This document shows positions 1 to 7,350 of a stretch of 46,627 bases of DNA, one piece after another. This DNA comes from DATLFP01 sp035540955. GTDB taxonomy: Bacteria > Actinomycetota > Acidimicrobiia > Acidimicrobiales > CADCSY01. Below the pieces are notes generated by a model. It had not been told where the DNA came from. It was given only the letters and a program-made list of their open reading frames with translations, and searched no databases. The stretch lies in NCBI GenBank assembly GCA_035540955.1, contig DATLFP010000210.1, positions 1-46,627 on the forward strand, written 5' to 3'. Both the position numbers and the translations under genes were made by a program. Numbering within the stretch: the first letter of the stretch is position 1; the number at the start of each line of letters is the position of its first letter.

Positions 1-524
1 GCCTCGCCGATCTCCAGCGCCCGGCGGACCTCCTCGAACGACGCCGCCAGCCGATCGCGAGCGACGCGCAGGCGATCGATGTCGGCAAGCACGCGGTCAC
101 GCCCGGCCGTCGCGTCGGCCAGCATCGCGTCGGCGCGCGCACGCGCCTCGTCCACGATCTTCGCGGCCCGCTGCTCAGCGTCGTCCCGGCTCGCGTCGAC
201 CATGGACGCCGCCTCGGCCCGAGCTGCCGCGGCGTCCTCCTCCGCCTTGGCGCGGATGGCAGCAGCGCCCTCGCGAGCGACGTGCAGCACGCGGGTCGCC
301 TCCTGGCCCAGCGCCTTCTCGAGCATCGCCTCGTCCGGCTCGCGGGTCGCCTCGTCCTCCAGCGCCGCGATCCGGCCCAGCAGGTCCGCCTCGCGGGCCC
401 GAAGGCCCTCGATCTCCCGGGCCAGCCGCTCCAGGTGGGCTCGCACCTCCTGCTGGTCGAAGCCACGGAAGCTCAGGGGGAAGTCCTTGCGCGCCACCAC
501 CTCGGCAGGGAGCTGATCGGACAT
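1..524 (-). CDS. DivIVA-domain coiled-coil protein (3' end outside window)
   Basis: The frame opens with ATG at 524 and runs off the left edge without a stop, so only about 174 N-terminal residues are present. The first 40 residues (MSDQLPAEVVARKDFPLSF, then RGFDQQEVRAHL) match the DivIVA N-terminal pattern, in which a lipid-binding region precedes the F-x-x-Q-E-V-x-x-x-L signature. The rest is highly charged and rich in Ala, Glu and Arg, with heptad-like spacing (EIEGLRAREADLLGRIAAL), as expected for a coiled coil. Proteins of this type (Wag31/DivIVA, SepIVA) sit at curved membrane at poles or septa. Whether this is the main polar DivIVA or a paralogue cannot be decided because the C-terminus is missing. 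It is 43 bp downstream of the FecR-like gene on the same strand. Confidence 0.8.
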   Translation of the reverse strand, partial: MSDQLPAEVVARKDFPLSFRGFDQQEVRAHLERLAREIEGLRAREADLLGRIAALEDEATREPDEAMLEKALGQEATRVLHVAREGAAAIRAKAEEDAAAARAEAASMVDASRDDAEQRAAKIVDEARARADAMLADATAGRDRVLADIDRLRVARDRLAASFEEVRRALEIGE

Positions 525-567
525 CTGAGCGATGGTACGGCCCGGCCCGCAACCGTGGGGGACGGCG

Positions 568-1782
568 CTAGCCGAGCAGCTCTCCGGCTGGTTCGTCACC
601 GACGAGCAGATCGACGACCTCGGAGACGACCCGATCGACCAGGTCGGGCTCGGACGGCTCCTCGTCCTCCTCGGGTAGGGGCAGGAGCGTGATGGGCGGC
701 ACCGTCACCGGCGGGGGCGGCTCCTCGGGCGGCGGCGTGGTCGTGCTGGTCGTCGTGTCGTCACCGCCGCCGGTGGTCGGTGGCGAGCCGGCGGTGGTGG
801 GCGGCGAAGACCCGCCCCCGGTCGCCGCCGGCGGCGCCGCCGCGAACAGCAGCGGCGAGCGCCCGATGGCGCCGTTGATCCGGTCGAGGAGACCGTCCCG
901 GCCGACCTCCTGGTCGAGGGCGACGAGCCCCCACTGGGCGCCGGCGTCGCGGAAGCCGAAGACGGCGCTCCACCGGTCGGTGCCGACATCACCGGTCTCG
1001 ACCACGATGGCGGCGCCCACGAGCGACTCGCCCGGCGTGCGCTCGACCTCGCCGAGCAGGCCGTCGAGCGGCACGTCGGCGGCGAGCGGCGGCAGCGCCT
1101 CGCGAAGGAGTGCGGCGTCGCCCCTCGCCCCGGGGAGCTGACCGGTGAACCCGCGCGACTTCTCGTCGAGCTCGGCGCCCAGGTCGATGGCGTCGCCGAT
1201 GAAGCGAAGGTCCCACGGATCCGGCGCGTCCTGGTTGTAGACGAGCGGCACCGCCTCGCGCGGGAGCACGCCGGTCGCCGGGACCGAGAGCTGGCGCAGC
1301 GCCCGCAACCCTCCGTCGAACGCCCTTCCGGCCGAGCGGACCTCGGCCGAACCGGCGTACATGGCGACGGTCACGCTCAACCCCCGCTGGACGCGCGCCG
1401 CACCGGCGGGGACGCGGAGATCGACGTCGCCGACCCGGACGCTGGTGTCCTCGCCAGCGACGACGACCGCGCTCCCGTCCGCGATCTCGGGCTCGGCGGC
1501 GACCACCACGACCGTCGCGTCGTCGGGTCCCGCCCGCAGGAAGACCGACCGCTCGCCGGGGAGGTCGAGCACGCCCTCCCCATCGATCATCTCGATGGTG
1601 TCGCCCTCCTCGACGCGATGGGTGCCGGCGTCGACTCGCCGCTCGCGCTCGCCGGTGATCTCGGCACGACCACTGAGCCGCAGCTCGAACCGATCGTCGC
1701 TCCCACCGCGGCTGCAGGCGGGCATGGCGACCAGTGCCACCAGTGACGCCAGCGTCGCCACGGCGATCAGCGCCCGCCTCAT
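568..1782 (-). CDS. FecR-like secreted lipoprotein with Pro/Thr-rich linker
   Basis: 404 residues. The N-terminus is a lipoprotein-like signal (MRRALIAVATLASLVALVAM, then PACSRG, Cys23), although the residues before Cys are not an ideal lipobox. Residues about 30-170 contain alternating short beta segments with a 'vEEGDTIEMIDGEGVLDL' type pattern resembling the FecR domain (periplasmic beta-sandwich). The middle is an Asp/Glu/Leu-rich globular part. Residues about 320-375 are Gly, Thr and Pro repeats, and the C-terminus is a short amphipathic helix. The ATG overlaps the stop of the upstream kinase by 4 bp (ATGA), so the two are translationally coupled and probably work on the same signal outside the membrane. 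The same frame is open well upstream of 1782 but inside the kinase, where it is only a shadow. The FecR assignment is by pattern only. Confidence 0.7.
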   Translation of the reverse strand: MRRALIAVATLASLVALVAMPACSRGGSDDRFELRLSGRAEITGERERRVDAGTHRVEEGDTIEMIDGEGVLDLPGERSVFLRAGPDDATVVVVAAEPEIADGSAVVVAGEDTSVRVGDVDLRVPAGAARVQRGLSVTVAMYAGSAEVRSAGRAFDGGLRALRQLSVPATGVLPREAVPLVYNQDAPDPWDLRFIGDAIDLGAELDEKSRGFTGQLPGARGDAALLREALPPLAADVPLDGLLGEVERTPGESLVGAAIVVETGDVGTDRWSAVFGFRDAGAQWGLVALDQEVGRDGLLDRINGAIGRSPLLFAAAPPAATGGGSSPPTTAGSPPTTGGGDDTTTSTTTPPPEEPPPPVTVPPITLLPLPEEDEEPSEPDLVDRVVSEVVDLLVGDEPAGELLG

Positions 1783-4367
1783 CGCCGCGCCGCCGCTCGC
1801 CGGCGGGTGGCCCGAGCGGGCACCACCGCGGGGAGGATGAGCGAGAAGGTCGACCCTCGGCCCTCGACCGACGAGCACACCAGCTCGCCGCCGTGGGCCT
1901 GAGCGACCGACCGCACGAGGGCGAGGCCGAGGCCGAGGCCGCCGAACTGCCGGGTCAGGGACCCATCGGCCTGCGAGAAGTCGCTGAAGATCGACTCGAG
2001 CCGACCCTCGGGAACGCCGACGCCCCGGTCGGTCACCGAGATGCGCACCCGGCGGGGTGCCGCGCCGTTGCCGCTGCTGGCGTCGACCGGCTCGGCGGCG
2101 ATGAGGATCCGGCCGCCGTCGGGCGAGTACTTCACGGCGTTGTCGATGAGCTCGTCCAGCGACTGCTCGACGTAGCGCCGGTCGACGAGGAGATCCGGCG
2201 TGCCCCGCGCCACCCGGCGCTGCACGGTGTGGGTGGTGGCGACGCGTGGCGACCACCGGTCGACCGCGGCGCCGAGCAGGTCGCGTGCCGAGACCGCCTC
2301 GACGCGCGGCTCGAGCCGGCCGGCGGCCGCGGTGGCGAAGCTGACGAGCTGGGTGATCACCCGCTCGAGCTGTGACGCCGCCGCGGAGATCTCCGTGCCG
2401 AACGCCTGCACCTGCTTGGCGGGGACGGCGCGCGTCGACAGCATCCCGGCATAGCCCTTGATGGGCGTCAGCGGGGTCTTGAGCTCGTGGCTGATGTTGG
2501 CGAGGAACTCCGACTTCATCCGCTCGACCTCGTGCTCGGCCCGCATGTCGCGCACGACGGCGACGGCACCGGCCCGGGCCCCTGCCGGGTCCCGCAGCGG
2601 TGCCACCGTCATGGCGACGGGGATCTCGGTCCCGTCGTCGGCGATGGCTCGGCCGCTGCCCGACCATGGTGCGACCGAGTCGGCACCGAGCATCGCCGCG
2701 AGATCCTCGTCGCCATCGCCCACGATGCGGAGGACATCGGTCGTCTTGCCCCGCACCTTCGCGATCGTGAGGCCGAACAGCCGCTCGGCGGCGCGGTTGA
2801 AGTCGGTGACCTTGCCGGTGGCGTCGACGGCGACCAGCGCCTCCCCCATCCCCCCGACGACCGCCTCCATGCGGGCCCGCAGCCGCGCCTCGTCCACGGC
2901 CGCGTCGCGCAGCTCGCTCGTCATCGTCTGCAGCGAGACGGTCATGGCGTCGAACGCCTCGCTCAGGAGCCCCAGCTCGTCGGCGGCGGTGACACCCGCT
3001 CGGGCGTCGAGGTTCCCGGCCCGGATCTCGCCGGCGGCGGCAGTCAGGCGGCGCAGGCCCCGGCCGATGCGCTCGCCGACCACCGAGGCGAGGACGATGG
3101 CGAGGAGAGCGCCGCCCAGGGCGACGATGAAGAGCGTCCGGAACAGCGATTCGCGCGTGGCGTCGAGCAACGTTGTCGGCGCCGTCGCCACCACCGCCAC
3201 GATCGGGCGGCCCCCGGCCATGAGCGGGCTGGCGGCGAGGAGCCGCCCGCCGTCGACCCGCGTCGTGGCGGCATCACCGGCCAGCGCCGGTTGCGCGACC
3301 TCGACCAGCACGTCGTCCGCCGGCAGGGTTCCGCCGCGGGCCAGCACGCCGTCGCGCCCGACGATGGCGAGGGAGATGTCGGGGTCGCCGGCCATCCCGG
3401 CCTGGAGGGCCTCGTCGTCGATCGTCTCCACCGCCACCGCCGCCCCGACGACCCGGGCACCGTCAGCGGTCTGCACGAGCACCGGGGCGGCGGCGCCCGC
3501 GGTGCTCGGCGGCCGGCTGGCGGTGGTCGCCGCCGCCGCCTGCCGTGTGTCGAGCGCCTCCCGCACGACGCTCAGCCCGGCGATCTCGACCTGCACCACC
3601 GGGTCCTCGATCCCCGGGCCGGGGATCGCCAGCTGCGCCGCGGTGACGTACGCCAACGCGCCGCTGGCGAAGAGGACCTCGTTGCCGAGTCGGATCAGGA
3701 GCTCGGCCAGCCCGAGCCCGGCGCTCTGCCCGGCCTCGCCGTTGGGATCATCGGTGAGCGCGACGAGATCGACCCGCGAGCCGCCGAGCTGGAGGAACCC
3801 GGCCACGCTCGCCGCCGTGTTCACCGTGTCCGCCGGCTGGCGCTGGATCGCCGCGGTCTCCGCCCCCGCCCTGGTCGCGGTGCGCCGCAGCGCCTCGTCC
3901 TCCACGTTGCGCACCACCACCGCAGAGAGCGCCGTCGACACCGCCAGCACCACGGCCATCACCGTGACGGCCCCACCGGCGGCGACGCGAGCCGGGATCG
4001 AGCGTCGGGTCGCGGCCACCGCGCCGGCCGCGAGGGCGGCGCCGCCGAGGATGCGGGCACTGTCGGCGGCCCGGCCGTCGAGCACCTCGGCCACGGCCAC
4101 CATCGCCACCGCGGCCAGGCGGCTCCACCGGGCGACGCTGGCCCCCGCGCCGCTGCCCAGCGTGACCGCCAGCAGCACGGCGAGTCCGGCGAGGCGCGGG
4201 CCCCGCACCGCCAGCGCGCCGGCATCGGCCACGAGCAGGGACCCGTGGAGGAACGCCGCGGTCGCGATGGCGAGGAAGGACGCGACGAGGGCCGCGGGCG
4301 CCCGCTCGGGGTCGTCCCGGCGGACGAAGACGAGCGCGATCCCAGCCACGCAGGCGAGGAAGAGCAC
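1779..4367 (-). CDS. Membrane sensor histidine kinase (multi-TM, HAMP, PAS, HisKA, HATPase)
   Basis: 862 residues from the GTG at 4367. Several hydrophobic helices occupy residues 1-150. An extracytoplasmic region (about 155-395), probably a Cache-like sensor, is closed by another helix (LFIVALGGALLAIVLASVV). HAMP follows at about 415-465, then PAS (VVGGMGEALVAVDATG...), the H box FLANISHELKTPLTPIKGY with His near 625, and HATPase motifs DELIDNAVKYS, DRGVGVPEG and GLGLGLALV. No response regulator lies beside it, so it is an orphan kinase by position. The start is uncertain. A CTG at 4409, in frame and 4 nt after AGGAGG, would add 14 residues that complete the first membrane helix. The stop overlaps the FecR-like gene. 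A sigma-28-type promoter candidate lies upstream. Confidence 0.93.
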   Translation of the reverse strand: MLFLACVAGIALVFVRRDDPERAPAALVASFLAIATAAFLHGSLLVADAGALAVRGPRLAGLAVLLAVTLGSGAGASVARWSRLAAVAMVAVAEVLDGRAADSARILGGAALAAGAVAATRRSIPARVAAGGAVTVMAVVLAVSTALSAVVVRNVEDEALRRTATRAGAETAAIQRQPADTVNTAASVAGFLQLGGSRVDLVALTDDPNGEAGQSAGLGLAELLIRLGNEVLFASGALAYVTAAQLAIPGPGIEDPVVQVEIAGLSVVREALDTRQAAAATTASRPPSTAGAAAPVLVQTADGARVVGAAVAVETIDDEALQAGMAGDPDISLAIVGRDGVLARGGTLPADDVLVEVAQPALAGDAATTRVDGGRLLAASPLMAGGRPIVAVVATAPTTLLDATRESLFRTLFIVALGGALLAIVLASVVGERIGRGLRRLTAAAGEIRAGNLDARAGVTAADELGLLSEAFDAMTVSLQTMTSELRDAAVDEARLRARMEAVVGGMGEALVAVDATGKVTDFNRAAERLFGLTIAKVRGKTTDVLRIVGDGDEDLAAMLGADSVAPWSGSGRAIADDGTEIPVAMTVAPLRDPAGARAGAVAVVRDMRAEHEVERMKSEFLANISHELKTPLTPIKGYAGMLSTRAVPAKQVQAFGTEISAAASQLERVITQLVSFATAAAGRLEPRVEAVSARDLLGAAVDRWSPRVATTHTVQRRVARGTPDLLVDRRYVEQSLDELIDNAVKYSPDGGRILIAAEPVDASSGNGAAPRRVRISVTDRGVGVPEGRLESIFSDFSQADGSLTRQFGGLGLGLALVRSVAQAHGGELVCSSVEGRGSTFSLILPAVVPARATRRRAAARR

Positions 4368-4478
4368 GAACTCGCCGGCGAAGGCCAGCTGGGGTGACGT
4401 CTCGGTCAGCGGCCCTCCTCTCCTCGCTCGGCGCTGATCACGGTGGTCCCGGCGGCCAGGGCCCCGGCCGCCTGTCCG

Positions 4479-4506
4479 TTATCGGCAGGTTTGCACCACA
4501 ACTTGA
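4479..4506 (-). promoter_or_regulatory. Candidate sigma-28 (FliA/WhiG-type) promoter
   Basis: Reading on the minus strand, TCAAGTT (4506-4500) is followed by GCCGATAA (4486-4479), with 16 nt between TCAA and GCCGATAA. This is the published layout of FliA/SigD/WhiG promoters (TAAA-N15/16-GCCGATAA). It points toward the sensor kinase start at 4367 or 4409 and lies in the non-coding gap after the YlbL gene. Only the second base of the -35 differs from consensus. Confidence 0.6.
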
Positions 4507-4536
4507 GCGGTCGGGGGACATCCCGGCCCTCGGCCT

Positions 4537-5652
4537 TCACGATGCCCCCTCGGCCCCCAGGTCGGGAAGGGCCAGCCCGTTGCCACCCACCGTGGCGAGA
4601 GCGGCGAGGGCCTGGTCGAGGGAGTCGACGGCCTCGACCCGCAGGTCGGCACCGGCGAACCGGCGGGCCAGCTCCAGCTCGCTCGACGGGACGAGGAAGA
4701 GGGTGGCGCCGGCCCGGCGCACGGCGATGGTCTTCTGCGCCACGCCGCCCACGGCCCCCACCGACCCGTCGAGCTCGATGGTCCCGGTCGTGGCGACGGT
4801 GGCACCACCGGTCAGCTCACCCTCGGTGAGCAGGTCGATCACCTGCAGGGCGAAGGCGAGGCCGGCCGAGGGCCCGCCGATCTGCTCGGAGCGGAGGTCG
4901 ACCTCGAACGGGAAGTCGAAGGCGAGGTCGCGGGTGGTGAGGGCCACCCCGAGGTAGGCCCGGGTGCCGTCGTCGGGGCGGGCGACGAGCGTCACCGTCT
5001 CGGTCCGCTCCGCGCCGTCGGCGCCGACGATGTCAAGGGTCACGGTCTCGCCCGGCCGGCGCTGGCCGATGAGGCGGATGGCGTCGATGTCGAGACCCAC
5101 GGCGTCGCCATCCACGGCGACGATGGCATCACCGGCGACGAGGACGCCGTCGGCCGGAGTCCCGGCCTCGACCTGCACCACCTCGGCTCCGGCGCCGGTG
5201 ATGGCGTCGAAGCCGAGCGCCTCGAAGGCGACGCCGAGCGCCTTCTTCTTCGACTCGTCCATGGCGAGGAGGTTCTGCCGTCGGAACTCGGCTTCGTCGA
5301 TGTCGGGCGGGGCGATGAGGCGCTCCTCGATGACGTCGACCGCGGGGTCGAGCCATCCCTCCAGCGCCTCGAGGAGCGTGACCTTCCCGAGGGAGACGGT
5401 CGTGAGCAGGATCCGCCCCTCGGGCGGGTGAGCGTGGTCGTCGCTCACGGAGACGAGCAGGGAGGTGTCGACGGCGGAGCCGGGCGCGATCGCGTAGTAC
5501 GGGAGCGGCTGCGTGCACGCCAGCCAGACGAACCCCGAGACGGCGACCGCGGCCAGCGTGGCGAGGAGGGACCCGCGGGTGCGGGGCCGGGCGGGCGGTG
5601 GGGAGGGGGCCGGTACGCTCTCGCTCGCGGTGGCCCCGGTCGTCCTCTCCAT
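4537..5652 (-). CDS. YlbL-type PDZ and Lon-like (S16) membrane protease
   Basis: 371 residues from the ATG at 5652. An N-terminal Pro-rich cytoplasmic stretch is followed by one transmembrane helix (GSLLATLAAVAVSGFVWLA) and then an exported body. A PDZ domain sits in the middle (about 165-235, VEAGTPADGVLVAGDAIVAV). A Lon proteolytic domain is C-terminal, with the catalytic Ser in GGPSAGLAFAL (about 260) and Lys in GGVAQKTIAVRRAG (about 305), the standard Ser-Lys dyad about 45 residues apart. The order TM-PDZ-S16 is that of YlbL/'PDZ domain-containing protein', found across Firmicutes and Actinobacteria. In-frame ATG 5670 is an alternative start. The start region overlaps the beginning of an oppositely oriented small gene. 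Confidence 0.9.
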   Translation of the reverse strand: MERTTGATASESVPAPSPPPARPRTRGSLLATLAAVAVSGFVWLACTQPLPYYAIAPGSAVDTSLLVSVSDDHAHPPEGRILLTTVSLGKVTLLEALEGWLDPAVDVIEERLIAPPDIDEAEFRRQNLLAMDESKKKALGVAFEALGFDAITGAGAEVVQVEAGTPADGVLVAGDAIVAVDGDAVGLDIDAIRLIGQRRPGETVTLDIVGADGAERTETVTLVARPDDGTRAYLGVALTTRDLAFDFPFEVDLRSEQIGGPSAGLAFALQVIDLLTEGELTGGATVATTGTIELDGSVGAVGGVAQKTIAVRRAGATLFLVPSSELELARRFAGADLRVEAVDSLDQALAALATVGGNGLALPDLGAEGAS

Positions 5653-6070
5653 CCTGCTGGTGGTCCTCATGTCCGGGGCCGTGCTGTGGGTGGTGGCCGG
5701 CGACACGGCCAAGCCTACGGGGGCGACCTCGTCCCCGGCGGACGGCGCCCACACGCCCGACGAGGCCACGATCAGCCACCCGGCCCCCCGCCGCCCAGCG
5801 ACCAGCCGCCGCCGCCTCCAGCCCGTTCCGGCCCCGGCGCCGCTGCCGCCGTCGCCTGCCCCACCGACGACTCCGACGGCGCCGACGCGGACCGCGGACC
5901 GGGGAGCGGTCGGCTCGCGGATGACCGGAGGGCGGCTCCCCCGTCACCCCTTCCGGTCGAGCGCGCTCCTGATCGTGCTCGCCGTCGTGATCGGCGTGCT
6001 CGTGGCGATCGCGATCGGCGCGCTGCTCGCCGCCGTCGCGTTCGCCTTGCGCAGCGCGGTCACGTCGTAG
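5630..6070 (+). CDS. Small two-helix membrane protein, unrecognised
   Basis: 146 residues if started at GTG 5630. A hydrophobic helix (VVLSILLVVLMSGAVLWVVA) is followed by a long Pro/Ala/Arg linker and a second helix (SALLIVLAVVIGVLVAIAIG) near the C-terminus. Support is compositional: nearly every third codon position is G or C and both hydrophobic blocks read in this frame only. No family is recognised. The start is doubtful. GTG 5630 overlaps the YlbL start on the other strand, ATG 5669 would cut the first helix, and a separate 49-residue gene could begin at ATG 5921, preceded by GGGGAG. The stop overlaps the TetR gene end by 11 bp. Confidence 0.45.
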   Translation: MAPVVLSILLVVLMSGAVLWVVAGDTAKPTGATSSPADGAHTPDEATISHPAPRRPATSRRRLQPVPAPAPLPPSPAPPTTPTAPTRTADRGAVGSRMTGGRLPRHPFRSSALLIVLAVVIGVLVAIAIGALLAAVAFALRSAVTS

Positions 6071-6692
6071 CCGGCGCTGGCGCGTCCGCGAAGACCGCCG
6101 CGAACCAGAGATCCGCCAGTGCCGCCGCCGTCTCGTCGACGGTGCGATCGGCCGTCGACGGCGACCCCAGCACGTACTGCGTCGTGGCCGCCCACTCGAC
6201 CATGCCCCCCAGCGCGTTGGCGACGAGCGGGGCGTCCAGGCGTCGGACGACGCCGGCATCGACGAGGAGCCGGAGGTCGCGCTCGATGCGATCCACGAAC
6301 CGCCCGCGCAGCGACAGCCAGACCGGCTCGATGTCGGTGCTCGTGAACGACGCTTCGAGCAGCGTCCGCCACAGGCGGCGATGGCGCACGAACGCCTCGA
6401 GGAAGCCCCGGATCGCACCCTCCAGCGCCTGGCGGGCGTCGGTGGCGGGCGACGCCAGGTCGGCTTCGCGGTAGAGCTCGTCGGTCACGCTGGCCATGAC
6501 CGCGACGAAGGCATCCTGCTTGTTCCGGAAGTACAGGTAGAAGGTCCCGTGCGCCGTGTTCGCCCGCGACGTGATGGCCCCGACGGTGGCAGCCTGGTAC
6601 CCGCGCTCGGCGAAGATCTCGCGGGCGGCGACGAGCAGCTGCTCCTGCGTGGCCGCCGCTTGTCGCTGTCGCTTCGTCCGCTTCTCCACCAT
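6060..6692 (-). CDS. TetR-family transcriptional regulator
   Basis: 210 residues. The N-terminal helix-turn-helix is clear: LLVAAREIFAERGYQAATV, then GAITSRANTAHGTFYLYFRNKQD, the standard TetR recognition-helix and 'YxYFxxK' pattern. The C-terminal ligand-binding half (about 75-205) is all-helical and not assignable to a ligand class. The ATG at 6692 has GGTGGAG 8 nt upstream. The start codon shares bases with that of the divergent HEAT gene at 6691, so any promoter and operator must lie inside the neighbour. A TAGGTT at 6729-6724 could be its -10. The liv operon next door is a possible target, but this is not shown by the sequence. Confidence 0.92.
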   Translation of the reverse strand: MVEKRTKRQRQAAATQEQLLVAAREIFAERGYQAATVGAITSRANTAHGTFYLYFRNKQDAFVAVMASVTDELYREADLASPATDARQALEGAIRGFLEAFVRHRRLWRTLLEASFTSTDIEPVWLSLRGRFVDRIERDLRLLVDAGVVRRLDAPLVANALGGMVEWAATTQYVLGSPSTADRTVDETAAALADLWFAAVFADAPAPATT

Positions 6693-7332
6693 GCACCCAA
6701 CTCCACCCGACCCGGAACGCCGGAACCTAACCCAGGCCGCCGCGGCGCGGCGCCGGGCGGTGGAGGCCGGCCACAGCGGTGACGAGGGGGCCGCACGGGC
6801 CGTGCTCGCCCACGGCGACCCGGAGGTGCGAGCGGCCGCCCTGCAGGCGCTGCACCGCATGGGACGGGTGACCGACGCCGACGTGGCCCGAGCGCTCCGC
6901 GACGACGACCCCGGCGTGCGCCGGCGGGCGCTCGCCGTGGCGGTGCCCGGCGAGATCGATCTGCTCCCGCTGCTCGAGGACCGGGACCCGTCGGTGGTCG
7001 AGCAGGCGGCGTGGGCGCTCGGCGAGCGCGAGGACCGGCGCGCGGTCGACGGGCTCGTGCGCGCCGCCGCCCATCCCGACCCGCTGGTGCGAGAGGCGGC
7101 GGTGGCGGCGCTGGGCGCGATCCAGGACGAGCGCGGCCTCGGCGCCATCCTCGCCGGCACCGACGACCGGCCGGCGATCCGAAGGCGGGCCGTCCTCGCC
7201 CTTGCCGGCTTCGAGGGGCCCGCGGTCGATGCTGCGTTGGCGCGAGCGGCGGACGACCGTGATTGGCAGGTCCGCGACGCGGCACAGGTGATCCTCGACG
7301 CGAGAGGGGCCGCCCCGGAGGGCGGCCCCTGA
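6691..7332 (+). CDS. HEAT-repeat (PBS lyase-like) protein
   Basis: 213 residues built almost entirely from short two-helix repeats of about 30 residues. Each carries a D-P-x-V/L-R-x-x-A-x-x-A-L signature (HGDPEVRAAALQAL, DDDPGVRRRALAV, DRDPSVVEQAAWAL, HPDPLVREAAVAAL, and a final DRDWQVRDAAQVIL). This is the HEAT/PBS-lyase repeat, a protein-interaction or scaffold fold; no catalytic residues are visible. ATG 6691 overlaps the TetR start codon on the other strand. An in-frame GTG at 6760 would leave about 67 bp for a divergent promoter and still keep all repeats. A strong stem-loop covers the last codons. Confidence 0.85.
   Translation: MHPTPPDPERRNLTQAAAARRRAVEAGHSGDEGAARAVLAHGDPEVRAAALQALHRMGRVTDADVARALRDDDPGVRRRALAVAVPGEIDLLPLLEDRDPSVVEQAAWALGEREDRRAVDGLVRAAAHPDPLVREAAVAALGAIQDERGLGAILAGTDDRPAIRRRAVLALAGFEGPAVDAALARAADDRDWQVRDAAQVILDARGAAPEGGP
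7306..7329. terminator. GC-rich stem-loop between convergent genes
   Basis: A perfect 9-bp stem, GGGGCCGCC (7306-7314) with GGCGGCCCC (7321-7329), and a 6-nt loop lie at the very end of the HEAT gene. The minus-strand substrate-binding protein gene ends 22 bp further on. There is no T tract. It is placed to terminate both converging transcripts. Confidence 0.55.
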
Positions 7333-7350
7333 CGCGTCTGGGAGGTCGAG

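Noticed and set aside
2458..4437. Two long open frames on the plus strand opposite the sensor kinase
   Set aside because: No domains, Arg/Ser/Ala-rich; the minus strand carries HAMP, PAS and kinase motifs over the same interval.
4441..4536. Riboswitch or small RNA in the gap before the sensor kinase
   Set aside because: No conserved aptamer or strong hairpin was recognised; the promoter candidate explains the AT-richer part.
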